Source of the DNA: an uncultured Bacteroidota bacterium
GTDB lineage: Bacteria > Bacteroidota > Bacteroidia > Chitinophagales > Chitinophagaceae
Assembly (NCBI GenBank): GCA_903877645.1
Contig: CAIRES010000082.1
Span: 1-64,000, forward strand
Length of the DNA stretch: 64,000 nucleotides
Reading direction: 5' to 3'
Shown: positions 16,417 through 26,048 of the stretch, one piece after another
Position numbering within the stretch: the stretch's first letter is position 1
Layout: each line of letters opens with the position of its first letter
Position numbers and translations under genes: made by a program
The notes under the pieces: generated by a model
The model's database searches: none
Told to the model about the DNA's origin: nothing
Seen by the model: the letters and a program-made list of their open reading frames with translations, nothing else

Positions 16417-17589
16417 TTATTTGCTTTCGGTCTCATCGCCGGCATCGTTAGTTTTTTCCAGCTTATCAAATTCAAAGACAAGGGAGAAACGCAATGTGTT
16501 GGATAACGGGTTCCTTGTGGTGCCGCTACCTTGTGGTACGAGGTAAGAAGCATTAAGCTGAAATATGTTGTACTTAACGCCAACACCGCAGGTTACATAC
16601 TGGCGGTCACCGTTATTAGGATTCTCATAAAAATAACCCGCACGGAAGGCAATGGTATTCTGATACCAGTATTCAATACCCAAAGAGGCATCAATTTCCT
16701 GTATCTGATCGCCTGTTTTGAATGAGTTGAAGATACCATTGATAATAGTGATCTGTGTATCACCATTGGCCAATACAGGTACCAACAGTTTATTGAGGTC
16801 TAACGCAAAAGTAACTTTGTTGTAAGCGTCAAACTGGGTAGTATAAGCAGCGCCTATACCAAGGTTCATCGGTATGAAATCCTTACGGGTTGAGTTGTAG
16901 GATATTTTAGAACCGAGGTTACTGGCCACAGCACCAAAACTGAAGGTATTGCTGCGGGTATCGTCTATCTCATGCTTTTTGGCATAATACACACCTGCAT
17001 CAGCGCTTCCCGCATTACCGGGGCGATAATCGGCATTAGCGCCTACATAGCTTACACCTGAAGCGATGGCAGAATGTATATACCTGCCTGTAACACCTAC
17101 AGACAAATAAGGAGAAAGCTTGCGGGAATAACCAAGATCGAAAGAATACTCGCGTGGCATACCTGTACCTATTGAGTTGCCGAGCTGATCCGTATAGTTG
17201 ATGTTGCCGAGCGAAAAATAACGCATAGAAGCACTTACAGCCTGCTCATTGTCTTTACCAAATTTTGCATAACCGGAGAGGTAAGCGAGAAATATATCGG
17301 GCACCAGGTCTTTCAGCCATGGTGTATAGGTCATGGATATACCGTAGTTTTTATCAGTAAATGGCATTTTTGCCACATTCCAGTATTGTGCATTAGGATC
17401 GGGGCTTACAGCTATTCCGGCATCTCCCATAGCACCCGCACGGGCATCAGGAGATATCCTCAAAAAAGGCACGGCTGTAGTCACAAAACTTGCAGAAGTA
17501 CCATTGCTATTACTTCCTTGAGCAAAGGTTTTTGTAGTAGTGAGTCCTGTCAGTATTGTTAAGCCAATTAAAGCAAAGTGTTTTGCCAT
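16417..17589 (-). CDS. porV: Type IX secretion outer membrane protein PorV (LptO)
   Basis: A 390-residue outer-membrane beta-barrel protein of the FadL-like PorV family. From the ATG at 17589 it has a signal peptide (MAKHFALIGLTILTGLTTT, ending TFAQG) and then the hallmark FLRISPDARAGAMGDAGIAV, PNAQYWNVAKMPF and TYTPWLKDLVPDIFLAYLSG. PorV shuttles T9SS substrates to the PorU sortase at the cell surface. It follows porU with about 80 nt between them, the usual porU-porV order. An in-frame ATG at 17664 would place 25 charged residues before the signal and is rejected. Confidence 0.95.
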   Translation of the reverse strand: MAKHFALIGLTILTGLTTTKTFAQGSNSNGTSASFVTTAVPFLRISPDARAGAMGDAGIAVSPDPNAQYWNVAKMPFTDKNYGISMTYTPWLKDLVPDIFLAYLSGYAKFGKDNEQAVSASMRYFSLGNINYTDQLGNSIGTGMPREYSFDLGYSRKLSPYLSVGVTGRYIHSAIASGVSYVGANADYRPGNAGSADAGVYYAKKHEIDDTRSNTFSFGAVASNLGSKISYNSTRKDFIPMNLGIGAAYTTQFDAYNKVTFALDLNKLLVPVLANGDTQITIINGIFNSFKTGDQIQEIDASLGIEYWYQNTIAFRAGYFYENPNNGDRQYVTCGVGVKYNIFQLNASYLVPQGSGTTRNPLSNTLRFSLVFEFDKLEKTNDAGDETESK

Positions 17590-17671
17590 TCTATTATTAT
17601 TTATTTTAAAGTTTTGCAAAATTATTTCTTTTATTTCAATTCCACGGCAAAATTGTTGCCTCATTCAGCTA

Positions 17672-20600
17672 TTAACGTACAATAACCAGTTTTTGGTATG
17701 CGGTAGTTGTAAAACCTTTGTCGGTAGAAACGGTCATACGGTATACATACACCCCTGATGGCAGCCTGGAACCGTTATTATCAGTACCATCCCACGTTAA
17801 TTCGGTAGTACGGCTGTCGGAGGCAGTAAAGTCCTGTTTGATGTTTTTCACGGTTGCTCCACTCACACTGAATATGTCCAATTCAGCTTTCAGGTCTTCA
17901 AAAGGATGGTTGTGCTCAAATACGAATGTGGTAGTATTGGTAAATGGATTAGGATAATTCATTAACTGTTGTACATCCATCACGTTGCCGTCCACCACAA
18001 TAAAATTCACTGTCCCTTCACCGGTATTATCATTTACATCCCATGCTTTTACTGTAATAGAGTGTTTACCATCTGCAAGGCCGGAGACAGGGAATGATAC
18101 ATAGCCCCTTTGGTAGGTATTAGGCGCTGTTTCGTAATAATTGTTGAGGATATATGGCGACTCAATGTTACCATCGAGTACGGCGGTAAGGTCGTGCCCT
18201 ACACCACTGCCTGATACATTGATGCCGGTTTCGTCGTATAAAGATACAAACAGTGAAGTATTGGCACCGGTGATACCTCCATTCTGAAATAAGCTATCAT
18301 TGATATATGGCTTTACAACAGGCGGGTTAGAACTGGTATTAGGATGATCAGAATAGCCACCTACGTTAATGGTGGTATCGGCACCTGCAGCATCGTCTTT
18401 AACCCCATCATCTGCATAAAAGCTGATCTTACCCTGGCTGAAATAGTAATTGATGTCTTTAGGCGCTATGAACGAAAAAGAGAATTGCCCGTTGGTAACA
18501 GATACCCTGCCTTTATAAATGATATTATCCTGTAGCTGGTAAACCTCGTTGCAGCCACTAATGGTAGTAATGCTCCTGGGTTTATCGTAAAAAGAAACAG
18601 AAAGCATACCATTAAAAGAGCTAAGAATATTGTCGCCAAAGTCGCGCACGCTGCCACTTACGGTATATGCGCCCAATGCCTTTACGGTATCGGCATGCAA
18701 CTGTGTAAATGCATCGGATATGCTGTCGAGTTTAATGCTGTATTTAGGGAAATCAGGCGTAACAGCAGGATCTCCGAGCAAAGCAAATTTGTAGAAATTC
18801 GCCAATTTAAGAGAGTCCGTAGAAACGCTGTAGGTGATGTTTTTACCGGTGCGGCTACCTACACCAAAATTCTTCCAGCTACCGTCTGCGTTACGTAAGA
18901 ATTGCGAAGAAAGGTAATTTATATTCAACTCATGATTATAGGTAGCATACACAGCTTGTGTGGTGGTGAGGATGGCAATGACACCACCATGCGGCCTGAG
19001 TACCAATTGTTCAGCAGCAGAAATAAATTCAGGATGGTCGAAACGGCCGAAATCGCATGTAGCAGTAACCATGAATGGCAGTGCATTCACGTTATTCCAG
19101 TTGTTATAATCATCTTGTGTAAGTATACGCTCTGAAGACCATACAAGCGGATTGCCATGGCCATTATAATTGATGAGGAAAGTCCCCTGGAATACTTGTT
19201 CGTTAATCCCTGCATTTGCCGTAGGGCATCTGCCACCTGCGGGAGTAGAGATAATAGGCAAAGCATCTACATATACTTTATCCTGGTTGTACACTCTTTT
19301 ACCTGAAATACCTACTTGCTTTGCCATAGAATCGGCATCATCCATGTGATCGCCGGCATCATCGTTACATCCTTTATCAGCCACGTGTGTAGTAGATACT
19401 CTCCACGGGCCTAATGTGGCCGCGGTAGCATAATTAGTGATCTTATTGACCAGCGCAGTAGCATCATCCTGGGTTCTTGCAGGTAAGCGGCCAACACCAA
19501 CATCAAGTGTATTCGGATGTGCATAATCACCTATGCGCTCATTGTCGTCGAGCATACCGTAAAAATCATCGCTGGAATAACTATTGAGATCATTAAACGA
19601 TTCCTGCGATTCAAATACAGGCACGAAATTACTATTATTGCTTACCCTGTTTTTATAATCGAATGAAGCGCCTCCGAATAAGAGCAGGTTACTGGGCATC
19701 TGAGTGCTGTCGCTACCGGCCCTTGTATAGAACATGCGTGCGTAATCGCGGATAGCGCTGATGTCTTGCCCGCCCGATGAGAACTCATTGTATATCTGAT
19801 CAGTGGTAGCTACGGCAACACGCATATTATCATGCTGTTGATGGTAGGTGGCCAGCAGATTGGCCTGCGCAACGAAGCCGGGATATGTAACAATGAGCAG
19901 GTCGGCCTGCGGGCTGCCATGCAGGTTTTGATTAGGAACTGAGCCAATAAATTTGGGTGTAGGCAGGTCTGTGCTGTTCAATGCTGCAAACTCATGCAAG
20001 CGGGCAGCGTCCTGTGTGTATGTGTATGTACTGCCGCTAAGGGAGCCATTCATCTTCACAGCATCTTGCGGATAAGTAACATCCCATACCTGGGTGCTGT
20101 TATTTGCGTTTTGCACACGGTAAGCTGCAATATTCCCGCTACCTACACTTTTCCAGTCGCGGAAGTTAATTTGATTGCCATTGATGCCAAGGGCACGGCG
20201 GCCATTGATCTCTATATAATTAAGATACCCGATCGCCGAATTGCTGACGGGGGCATAGTTGATCGTAATATTAGCTGTTTGCGAGTTGCACGGACCTGAA
20301 AAAGTAGCGACGCTCGGCACATATATATCATCTCCTAAAGATGCCCTGGGATAGACATAGGTGCCGAAATTATTGCCATTCACAGTGATGGAATAGCTAT
20401 CCCTGGTCAGACTATTGATCATGAAATAAACACTAATGGTCATATTGTTGATGTATGATCCGAGATTGAAGTTGACCGACTGGCTGGTATTACCTATCTG
20501 TGCGTAAAACTGTTCTCCATACCAAAGCTTGCCCATCTCAGAAGGATTGATAGCATCGCTATCATGTACATCATGGTAATTAAAGCTATCTACATAAACA

Positions 20601-21430
20601 TTAGCAGCACCAACAGTCGGCTGAGCAGCTATGCGCTTACCGGCGCCCTGATCGAACGTAATGAAGTAGTATGCGGTATCAGTGTATAAATTTTTCTGGT
20701 GCCCGAAACGTTGATTGATGCTGTCTTTCGTCCAGGCAGTAGGGCCAATGGCATAAAAGACTGCGAACTCACCATTATCAAATACATTATCACCATTATC
20801 GTTCACCCAAATTGCATTTTCAAGAAGGTCGGCAGCGCGCGGTGCAGCGTTATCTTCGGATAACATATTACCGCCGTTCCCAAATACCCTTATGTTGGCG
20901 GGATTAATGTTGGCGGGGTTAAGGCCTGCGGCTGTAAGGAAATTATAATCAATTTTGTAAAAGCCCGTAGCAGGGACCGCAATTTTATACCATGTTCCTT
21001 TAGCCAATACAGAAGTGGCAGGATCATTTGTTGTTCGTGCCGCACTTTTAGGCGTCATGCTTTGTGGCTGTTCCTTTATTGTAATAGAGAAAGTGCTTAC
21101 CCTGTTTGCAATGCCACTACCTTGCCCGGCGGCATAAGCAGGAATCCGTACTACCGCGAAAGGTTTTTTACGGTACATACCTATTTGTACCAGCGGCTTT
21201 GCAGGGTCGGCTATTTTCGCATCAACGGGAAGCGCTACATTCGGGGTATAAGTGATGCCTGAGATACTCACCTCCGGGATCGCAAATTGGCCCAGGGATA
21301 TTTTTTCGGTTACATAACCCCGTTCTATATCCTGCGCACTTACATTGTAGGTTGTCGTTTGGGCAGTGGCTGCCTGAAAACCGAATAAGATAGCCGACAC
21401 AAAAAGGGTTGATATTCTATTTCTCATCAT
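17672..21430 (-). CDS. porU: Type IX secretion sortase PorU
   Basis: A 1252-residue secreted gingipain-type (C25) cysteine protease. The catalytic His is in FLINYNGHGNP and the catalytic Cys in MVTATCDFGRFDHPEF, both in the central C25 domain (about residues 540-900). It starts with a signal peptide and ends with a T9SS-like C-terminal domain (MNYPNPFTNTTTFVFEHN to the end, residue about 1165 on). PorU cuts the sorting domain from T9SS cargo and attaches cargo to anionic lipopolysaccharide. It is transcribed with porV and divergently from gldJ. Confidence 0.95.
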   Translation of the reverse strand: MMRNRISTLFVSAILFGFQAATAQTTTYNVSAQDIERGYVTEKISLGQFAIPEVSISGITYTPNVALPVDAKIADPAKPLVQIGMYRKKPFAVVRIPAYAAGQGSGIANRVSTFSITIKEQPQSMTPKSAARTTNDPATSVLAKGTWYKIAVPATGFYKIDYNFLTAAGLNPANINPANIRVFGNGGNMLSEDNAAPRAADLLENAIWVNDNGDNVFDNGEFAVFYAIGPTAWTKDSINQRFGHQKNLYTDTAYYFITFDQGAGKRIAAQPTVGAANVYVDSFNYHDVHDSDAINPSEMGKLWYGEQFYAQIGNTSQSVNFNLGSYINNMTISVYFMINSLTRDSYSITVNGNNFGTYVYPRASLGDDIYVPSVATFSGPCNSQTANITINYAPVSNSAIGYLNYIEINGRRALGINGNQINFRDWKSVGSGNIAAYRVQNANNSTQVWDVTYPQDAVKMNGSLSGSTYTYTQDAARLHEFAALNSTDLPTPKFIGSVPNQNLHGSPQADLLIVTYPGFVAQANLLATYHQQHDNMRVAVATTDQIYNEFSSGGQDISAIRDYARMFYTRAGSDSTQMPSNLLLFGGASFDYKNRVSNNSNFVPVFESQESFNDLNSYSSDDFYGMLDDNERIGDYAHPNTLDVGVGRLPARTQDDATALVNKITNYATAATLGPWRVSTTHVADKGCNDDAGDHMDDADSMAKQVGISGKRVYNQDKVYVDALPIISTPAGGRCPTANAGINEQVFQGTFLINYNGHGNPLVWSSERILTQDDYNNWNNVNALPFMVTATCDFGRFDHPEFISAAEQLVLRPHGGVIAILTTTQAVYATYNHELNINYLSSQFLRNADGSWKNFGVGSRTGKNITYSVSTDSLKLANFYKFALLGDPAVTPDFPKYSIKLDSISDAFTQLHADTVKALGAYTVSGSVRDFGDNILSSFNGMLSVSFYDKPRSITTISGCNEVYQLQDNIIYKGRVSVTNGQFSFSFIAPKDINYYFSQGKISFYADDGVKDDAAGADTTINVGGYSDHPNTSSNPPVVKPYINDSLFQNGGITGANTSLFVSLYDETGINVSGSGVGHDLTAVLDGNIESPYILNNYYETAPNTYQRGYVSFPVSGLADGKHSITVKAWDVNDNTGEGTVNFIVVDGNVMDVQQLMNYPNPFTNTTTFVFEHNHPFEDLKAELDIFSVSGATVKNIKQDFTASDSRTTELTWDGTDNNGSRLPSGVYVYRMTVSTDKGFTTTAYQKLVIVR

Positions 21431-21678
21431 ATATTTATTAAGTAACAAGGTCTTTCAATCAAAATTAAGTAATATTTGCGTACTATTGTTAATGAAATAG
21501 TACGCAGATTGTAATAAAACGTAATTATTTTTCGGATATTATACCTCCTGAAAATAAATTTTCAAAAAAAAATCAAAGCTATTTGCCTGAAAGCTTGAAA
21601 ATCTGAAAAGAATGAGGTAACATTGTAACTGCTTTTAACAACTTACCACGTATTAAGTGTAAATTTTTTGGTAAAATT

Positions 21679-23220
21679 ATGAAAAGAAAACTCATTGGTC
21701 TCAGCATGCTATGCATTGGAGCATCTACATTCTTCTCTGCATGTTCCAGTGGCTCACATAAGAAAGGTAAAGGAGATAAGGTATCCCAGGTAACAGGATG
21801 GCCGCTTAATGACAAGCGCTTTGGTGGCTACGAGGTCACTAACTACCCGGGGCAGCAAACCCCGATAGGCATGGCGTTTGTGCAGGGTGGCCGTTTTACT
21901 ATGGGTGCTACTGACGATGAAATGCCGACTCTTGAAAACAACAGTATGAGGCGCACGGTCTCTGTATCTTCATTCTATATGGATGAAACGGAAGTATCAA
22001 ACGTTAGCTACCGCGAATTTATCTTCTGGCTGACGCGCGTATATGGCGCCGATTACCAGGATCTGATAGACCGCGAATATCCGGATGTCACAGTTTGGCG
22101 CCAGGCTATGAGCTATAACGAGCCTTATGTGAAGAACTATTTCGCCCATGCCGCGTATAATGACTATCCGGTAGTAGGTGTAAACTGGTACCAGGCGAAC
22201 GACTTCTGCCAGTGGCGCACAGACCGCGTGAATGAGTACCTGCTCATACAGGCCGGCCAGTTGAAGCCAAACGCAACACAGTCTAATGAAGACGTATTCA
22301 ATACAGAATCGTATATAGCAGGCCAGTACCAGGGAACACAAGGGTCTCATGTACATAAAGACCTGGACCCTAACGGATCAGGCACGCGTATCGTAAAAAG
22401 GTCAGATGGTATCTTCTTACCTGACTACCGCCTTCCTACAGAAGCAGAGTGGGAATATGCAGCACTTGGACTGATAGGTAATAACCCAAGCCCTGAAAAC
22501 AAACGCCGCCGTGGTGAGGAAGTTGTTACAGACCGTAACACAATGCCGTGGGGACCAAAGAATACTACCCGCTATGGCTTGCATAACCAATACCAGGGAG
22601 AATTCCAGGGCAACTATATGCGTGGCGAAGGCGACGTAATGGGTGTAGCCGGCGGCCTCAATGACAATGCAGACATTACATCGCCTGTAAGGTCTTTCCT
22701 TCCTAACGCATTTGGCCTGTACAACATGGCAGGCAATGTGAACGAGTGGGTAATGGACACTTACCGCCCGATGTCGCACCACGATGTTAATGGCTTCCGT
22801 CCTTTCCGTGGCAACCACTACCAGGAAGCAAAACTGCAGGAAGACGGCACACTGGAAGAAAAAGACAGTACCGGCCATATTCCTTACAGGGATGTACCTA
22901 ATACAGAAATACTGGCTAACGGCCGCTATGAATCAAGGACAGGTGACCTGAACAACTTCCGTGATGGAGATACCTTGTCGCAGTACACTTACGCTTACGG
23001 CCAGAACACACTGATCAACGATTCTACCAAAGTATACAAAGGTGGTTCATGGGCCGACCGCGCTTACTGGCTGTCTCCGGGTACACGCCGCTACATGCAG
23101 GGCAATCTTTCTTCTGCTATGATCGGTTTCCGTTGCGTAACTGACCGCCTCGGCAGCCCTGATGGCGATAACGAACCGGGTGGCAATAACTTCGGTGGTA
23201 CAAGAACACACAAAAGGTAA
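21679..23220 (+). CDS. gldJ: Gliding motility lipoprotein GldJ
   Basis: A 513-residue lipoprotein (lipobox FSAC near residue 21) with a formylglycine-generating-enzyme-like fold. Landmarks are QGGRFTMGATDDE, VSSFYMDETEVSNVSYREF, PVVGVNWYQANDFC, YRLPTEAEWEYAA, NMAGNVNEWVMDTYRP and IGFRCVTD. GldJ stabilises the gliding/T9SS core and is close in sequence to GldK/PorK. I favour GldJ because porU, porV, gldJ and murF cluster in the same way in gliding Bacteroidota. Two segments rich in Asn/Gln lie within the fold. Confidence 0.88.
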   Translation: MKRKLIGLSMLCIGASTFFSACSSGSHKKGKGDKVSQVTGWPLNDKRFGGYEVTNYPGQQTPIGMAFVQGGRFTMGATDDEMPTLENNSMRRTVSVSSFYMDETEVSNVSYREFIFWLTRVYGADYQDLIDREYPDVTVWRQAMSYNEPYVKNYFAHAAYNDYPVVGVNWYQANDFCQWRTDRVNEYLLIQAGQLKPNATQSNEDVFNTESYIAGQYQGTQGSHVHKDLDPNGSGTRIVKRSDGIFLPDYRLPTEAEWEYAALGLIGNNPSPENKRRRGEEVVTDRNTMPWGPKNTTRYGLHNQYQGEFQGNYMRGEGDVMGVAGGLNDNADITSPVRSFLPNAFGLYNMAGNVNEWVMDTYRPMSHHDVNGFRPFRGNHYQEAKLQEDGTLEEKDSTGHIPYRDVPNTEILANGRYESRTGDLNNFRDGDTLSQYTYAYGQNTLINDSTKVYKGGSWADRAYWLSPGTRRYMQGNLSSAMIGFRCVTDRLGSPDGDNEPGGNNFGGTRTHKR

Positions 23221-23241
23221 TAATAACTTCAGCATATTCAG

Positions 23242-23276
23242 AAAACCCCTTTCTTTATGGAAGGGGTTTTTTATTT
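23242..23276 (+). terminator. Terminator after gldJ
   Basis: aaaacccctt at 23242-23251 pairs with aaggggtttt at 23261-23270, followed by ttatttt. murF begins 19 nt later, so read-through or a promoter inside this short gap must supply murF. Confidence 0.85.
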
Positions 23277-23294
23277 TTACATAAAATCATCAGC

Positions 23295-24581
23295 GTGGAC
23301 ATATCCCGGTTATACGAACTGTACCTGCAATACCCTTTTATTCAAACAGACACCCGTAAACCCCAACCGGGCGCTATCTTCTTTGCACTGAGCGGCGGCA
23401 ATTTTGACGGCAACACCTTTGCAGCACAAGCTTTGGAGCAAGGCGCTGCGTATGCGGTCATAGATAATGCAGCTTATGCGATCAGTGACCGATACATAGT
23501 TGTAGCTGATGTGCTTATAGCTTTGCAGGAGCTCGCAAAACACCACAGGCAGCAGTTCGATATACCATTCATCGCCATCACGGGATCTAACGGCAAAACA
23601 ACGACGAAAGAATTAGTGGCCGCGGTATTGAGCAGCAAGTACAAAACATACGCCACGGAGGGCAACCTGAACAATCACATAGGTGTACCGCTCACTTTGT
23701 TGAAAATAAAGCAGGATGCACAAATGGCTATCATTGAAATGGGGGCCAACCACTTGCGGGAAATAGCGGGCTATTGCGAGATCGCATTGCCCACACACGG
23801 CATCATCACCAACTGCGGCAAAGCACATATAGAGGGGTTTGGCGGCATCGAAGGTGTGCGCAAAGGCAAGGGTGAGCTGTATGACTTTTTAAGAGCGCAC
23901 AATGGCGCTATCTTCCGCAATACAGACCTTGACTACCTCGAAGGCATGGCGCACGATATACAGCAGCAGACCACCTACGGCAGCGCTAATGCGCAGTATA
24001 CGGGTGTACCGGTGATGAAGGATGTCTTTTTGAATGTGGCTATGACAACAGCTACCGATACAACTATAGAAACCCACCTGGTAGGCGAATACAACCTCCC
24101 GAATGCAATGACCGCAATTGCTGTCGGAATGCATTTTGGCATCTCCGTTGACAGTATAAAGAGTGCTATTGCTGCATACAATCCCGATAACAGCCGTAGT
24201 CAGTGGCTACAGAAGGACACTAACCAAATAATACTGGATGCTTACAACGCGAACCCTACCAGCATGCGGGCTGCCATCATTAATTTTGCGACTGCTAACC
24301 TTCCGAGCAAACAACTTTGGATCGGCGGCATGAAGGAGATGGGCACAGAGGAAGCATTTGAACACCGAGAACTTGTAACCTTAATTGCACAATACAAATG
24401 GCAGCATGTGATACTGGTAGGCAAAGAATTCAAAGACATCCATAACCACTATACCTGGTTTGAAAACTCCGCTGATGCGGCGGTATATGTAGCCAACCAC
24501 CCACCACAAAACAGCTCCATATTGATCAAAGGTTCGAGAGGCAGTAAGATGGAAACATTGCTGGCGGCATTGCCGGGATGA
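23295..24581 (+). CDS. murF: UDP-N-acetylmuramoyl-tripeptide--D-alanyl-D-alanine ligase MurF
   Basis: A 428-residue Mur ligase starting with GTG. The N-terminal substrate domain opens with FIQTDTRKPQPGAIFFAL; the ATP site is ITGSNGKTTTKELVA (about residue 95-109); AIIEMGANHLREI and YNANPTSMRAAI are MurF-specific landmarks. It adds D-Ala-D-Ala to the UDP-MurNAc tripeptide in the cytosol. Its position just after gldJ is a recurring arrangement in Bacteroidota. It is directly convergent with the SecD-head gene, with no gap. Confidence 0.94.
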   Translation: MDISRLYELYLQYPFIQTDTRKPQPGAIFFALSGGNFDGNTFAAQALEQGAAYAVIDNAAYAISDRYIVVADVLIALQELAKHHRQQFDIPFIAITGSNGKTTTKELVAAVLSSKYKTYATEGNLNNHIGVPLTLLKIKQDAQMAIIEMGANHLREIAGYCEIALPTHGIITNCGKAHIEGFGGIEGVRKGKGELYDFLRAHNGAIFRNTDLDYLEGMAHDIQQQTTYGSANAQYTGVPVMKDVFLNVAMTTATDTTIETHLVGEYNLPNAMTAIAVGMHFGISVDSIKSAIAAYNPDNSRSQWLQKDTNQIILDAYNANPTSMRAAIINFATANLPSKQLWIGGMKEMGTEEAFEHRELVTLIAQYKWQHVILVGKEFKDIHNHYTWFENSADAAVYVANHPPQNSSILIKGSRGSKMETLLAALPG

Positions 24582-25196
24582 TCACTTCACCTCCACACTT
24601 GCAATACTGAGCTTCATGGGCAACTTGCCGGATAGCAGTATTTCCGCCAGGTCCTGGGCTTCCACCATCGAAAATGCACCGGATATTTCGGTTATGCCCG
24701 TAGTAATGGCATCATCCACCCTGGGGCAGGAAAACACTTTATCACCAAGTACTATAGCAATGTATTTGCCGGTATCGCGTGTTGTCATTGCGGCCCACCT
24801 GGCCGTACACTCTTTATCCATTTCCATCGTGACATAAGGCAAACTACCCCGGATGTCTGCCTTTGTTTTGCTGATATGTGTTTGTGCTTCAAGAGGCGAT
24901 ATGCCCGAAATTATCTTCACGGCATAAACCGGCAGCTTAGTAAATGGATGAATTCCTGTATCTCCCGGCGACTGTTGTTCCGGCTTGCCGTACATTATTT
25001 GCATATCGGGCGGCAGAATAGAATGGGCTAATTGCCCGCTAAGATATTTGTTCACCATCGCAGTATCTTTTACCTCTGCATAGCCTATTACCGGGCCGGG
25101 CGCAGGAGTAAAATCTCCGCCCATACTCGGCATCAGTATATTGAACAATGGATTGCCTTTTACAACTTCGTCTATTTTAGCTCTTCTTTTTTTCAT
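24582..25196 (-). CDS. SecD P1-head-like protein, C-terminal part (downstream of a frameshift)
   Basis: These 204 residues match the SecDF P1 head region: GNPLFNILMP, GYAEVKDTAMVNKYL, VTMEMDKECTARWAAMT, YIAIVLGDKVFSCPRV and SGAFSMVEAQDLAEILLSGK. No membrane segments follow, unlike real SecD. The frame starts with ATG at 25196 inside the end of the preceding frame. Removing one A from the A7 run at 25193-25187 would join both frames into one 367-residue lipoprotein, so this is most likely half of a split gene; independent translation from the overlapping ATG is possible. Confidence 0.75.
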   Translation of the reverse strand: MKKRRAKIDEVVKGNPLFNILMPSMGGDFTPAPGPVIGYAEVKDTAMVNKYLSGQLAHSILPPDMQIMYGKPEQQSPGDTGIHPFTKLPVYAVKIISGISPLEAQTHISKTKADIRGSLPYVTMEMDKECTARWAAMTTRDTGKYIAIVLGDKVFSCPRVDDAITTGITEISGAFSMVEAQDLAEILLSGKLPMKLSIASVEVK

Positions 25197-25686
25197 CGTT
25201 CGGAAGCTGCTTTCCTATATAACTTCTGATATCCCCACTATCTTTTACCTGCTCTTCTTTCGGGGCAGCAACATCCTTTTTCGGATGATCATTGGCATAT
25301 TCCTTTTTGATCTGATGGCCCAGCGAATCATTCAGGCGCGACAGCAGCATCACAACTTCTGCGTTGGTGTAAGTATCATAAAATTTCAGATCGCCACTGG
25401 CGAGGATATTGGCCTTAACCCTCTCTATATCTGTGTTGCTCTTAAAAGTTACGGTGATGGTTTGGCTAGCGGGATCGCTTACTGCTTCAGGGTCATTTAC
25501 CAGTCCTTTCAGCCTGCCTTTCAGCACAGCACATGCTTTTTGCAGGTCCTCGTTTGAGCTTCCGGCATCTGCCTTCAAAACGATCTTTGTTGCTTTTCCT
25601 GGGTTAAAGAAACTACAGGAGCTAACTGCTAATGATGTCAGTAATGTTACAACTGCAAAGAGGATGATTTTTTTATTGGTAGCCAT
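25177..25686 (-). CDS. SecD P1-head-like lipoprotein, N-terminal part (upstream of a frameshift)
   Basis: 169 residues from the ATG at 25686. A lipoprotein signal (lipobox AVSSC) is followed by a domain resembling the first half of the SecD periplasmic head: QKACAVLKGRLKGL and ASGDLKFYDTYTNAEV. The frame stops at TAA just after an A7 run (GAT GAA AAA AAG AAG AGC TAA). The homologous text continues in the overlapping frame, which implies a 1-nt indel, a sequencing error in a homopolymer, or programmed slippage. A free-standing lipidated SecD head would be a periplasmic protein of unknown role. Confidence 0.75.
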   Translation of the reverse strand: MATNKKIILFAVVTLLTSLAVSSCSFFNPGKATKIVLKADAGSSNEDLQKACAVLKGRLKGLVNDPEAVSDPASQTITVTFKSNTDIERVKANILASGDLKFYDTYTNAEVVMLLSRLNDSLGHQIKKEYANDHPKKDVAAPKEEQVKDSGDIRSYIGKQLPNDEKKKS

Positions 25687-25764
25687 ACTGGATGTTTTTT
25701 TGTAAAAAAAACCGCTATACCACACCACACATCTTTCTACTTTCGACTAAATATTTCGACTGCC

Positions 25765-26043
25765 CTACAATGCCCTATCTATCTTCTTCACCAGCTTATC
25801 CATTTCATCACGCAGCACAGGGTTGTTGAAGATATCTATGGCCGTATCTGCGGCATAGGTGAGCAGCGTCATGCCTATGAAGTCCTGGTCGTCTTTGCCG
25901 GCATAGTGGGTGCGCATTTCATTCACCTTATCGTCGGCCAGCTTTACTGCCTTACGCACAGCCGATTCTTCATCAGGCTTCACCTTGAGGCGATAGCTGC
26001 GGCCCGCAAGCCATACGGTTATTGAGATCAGTTCTTGCTCCAT
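25765..26043 (-). CDS. zapA: Cell division protein ZapA
   Basis: A 92-residue protein of ZapA length with the N-terminal globular part (ISITVWLAGRSYRLKVKPDEE, first 20 of it diagnostic) and a C-terminal helix expected to form the coiled-coil dimer. GMTLLTYAADTAID falls in the helix. ZapA cross-links FtsZ filaments at the division ring. It begins 5 nt after the lspA stop and is therefore co-transcribed with lspA. Confidence 0.85.
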   Translation of the reverse strand: MEQELISITVWLAGRSYRLKVKPDEESAVRKAVKLADDKVNEMRTHYAGKDDQDFIGMTLLTYAADTAIDIFNNPVLRDEMDKLVKKIDRAL

Positions 26044-26048
26044 AGCAT

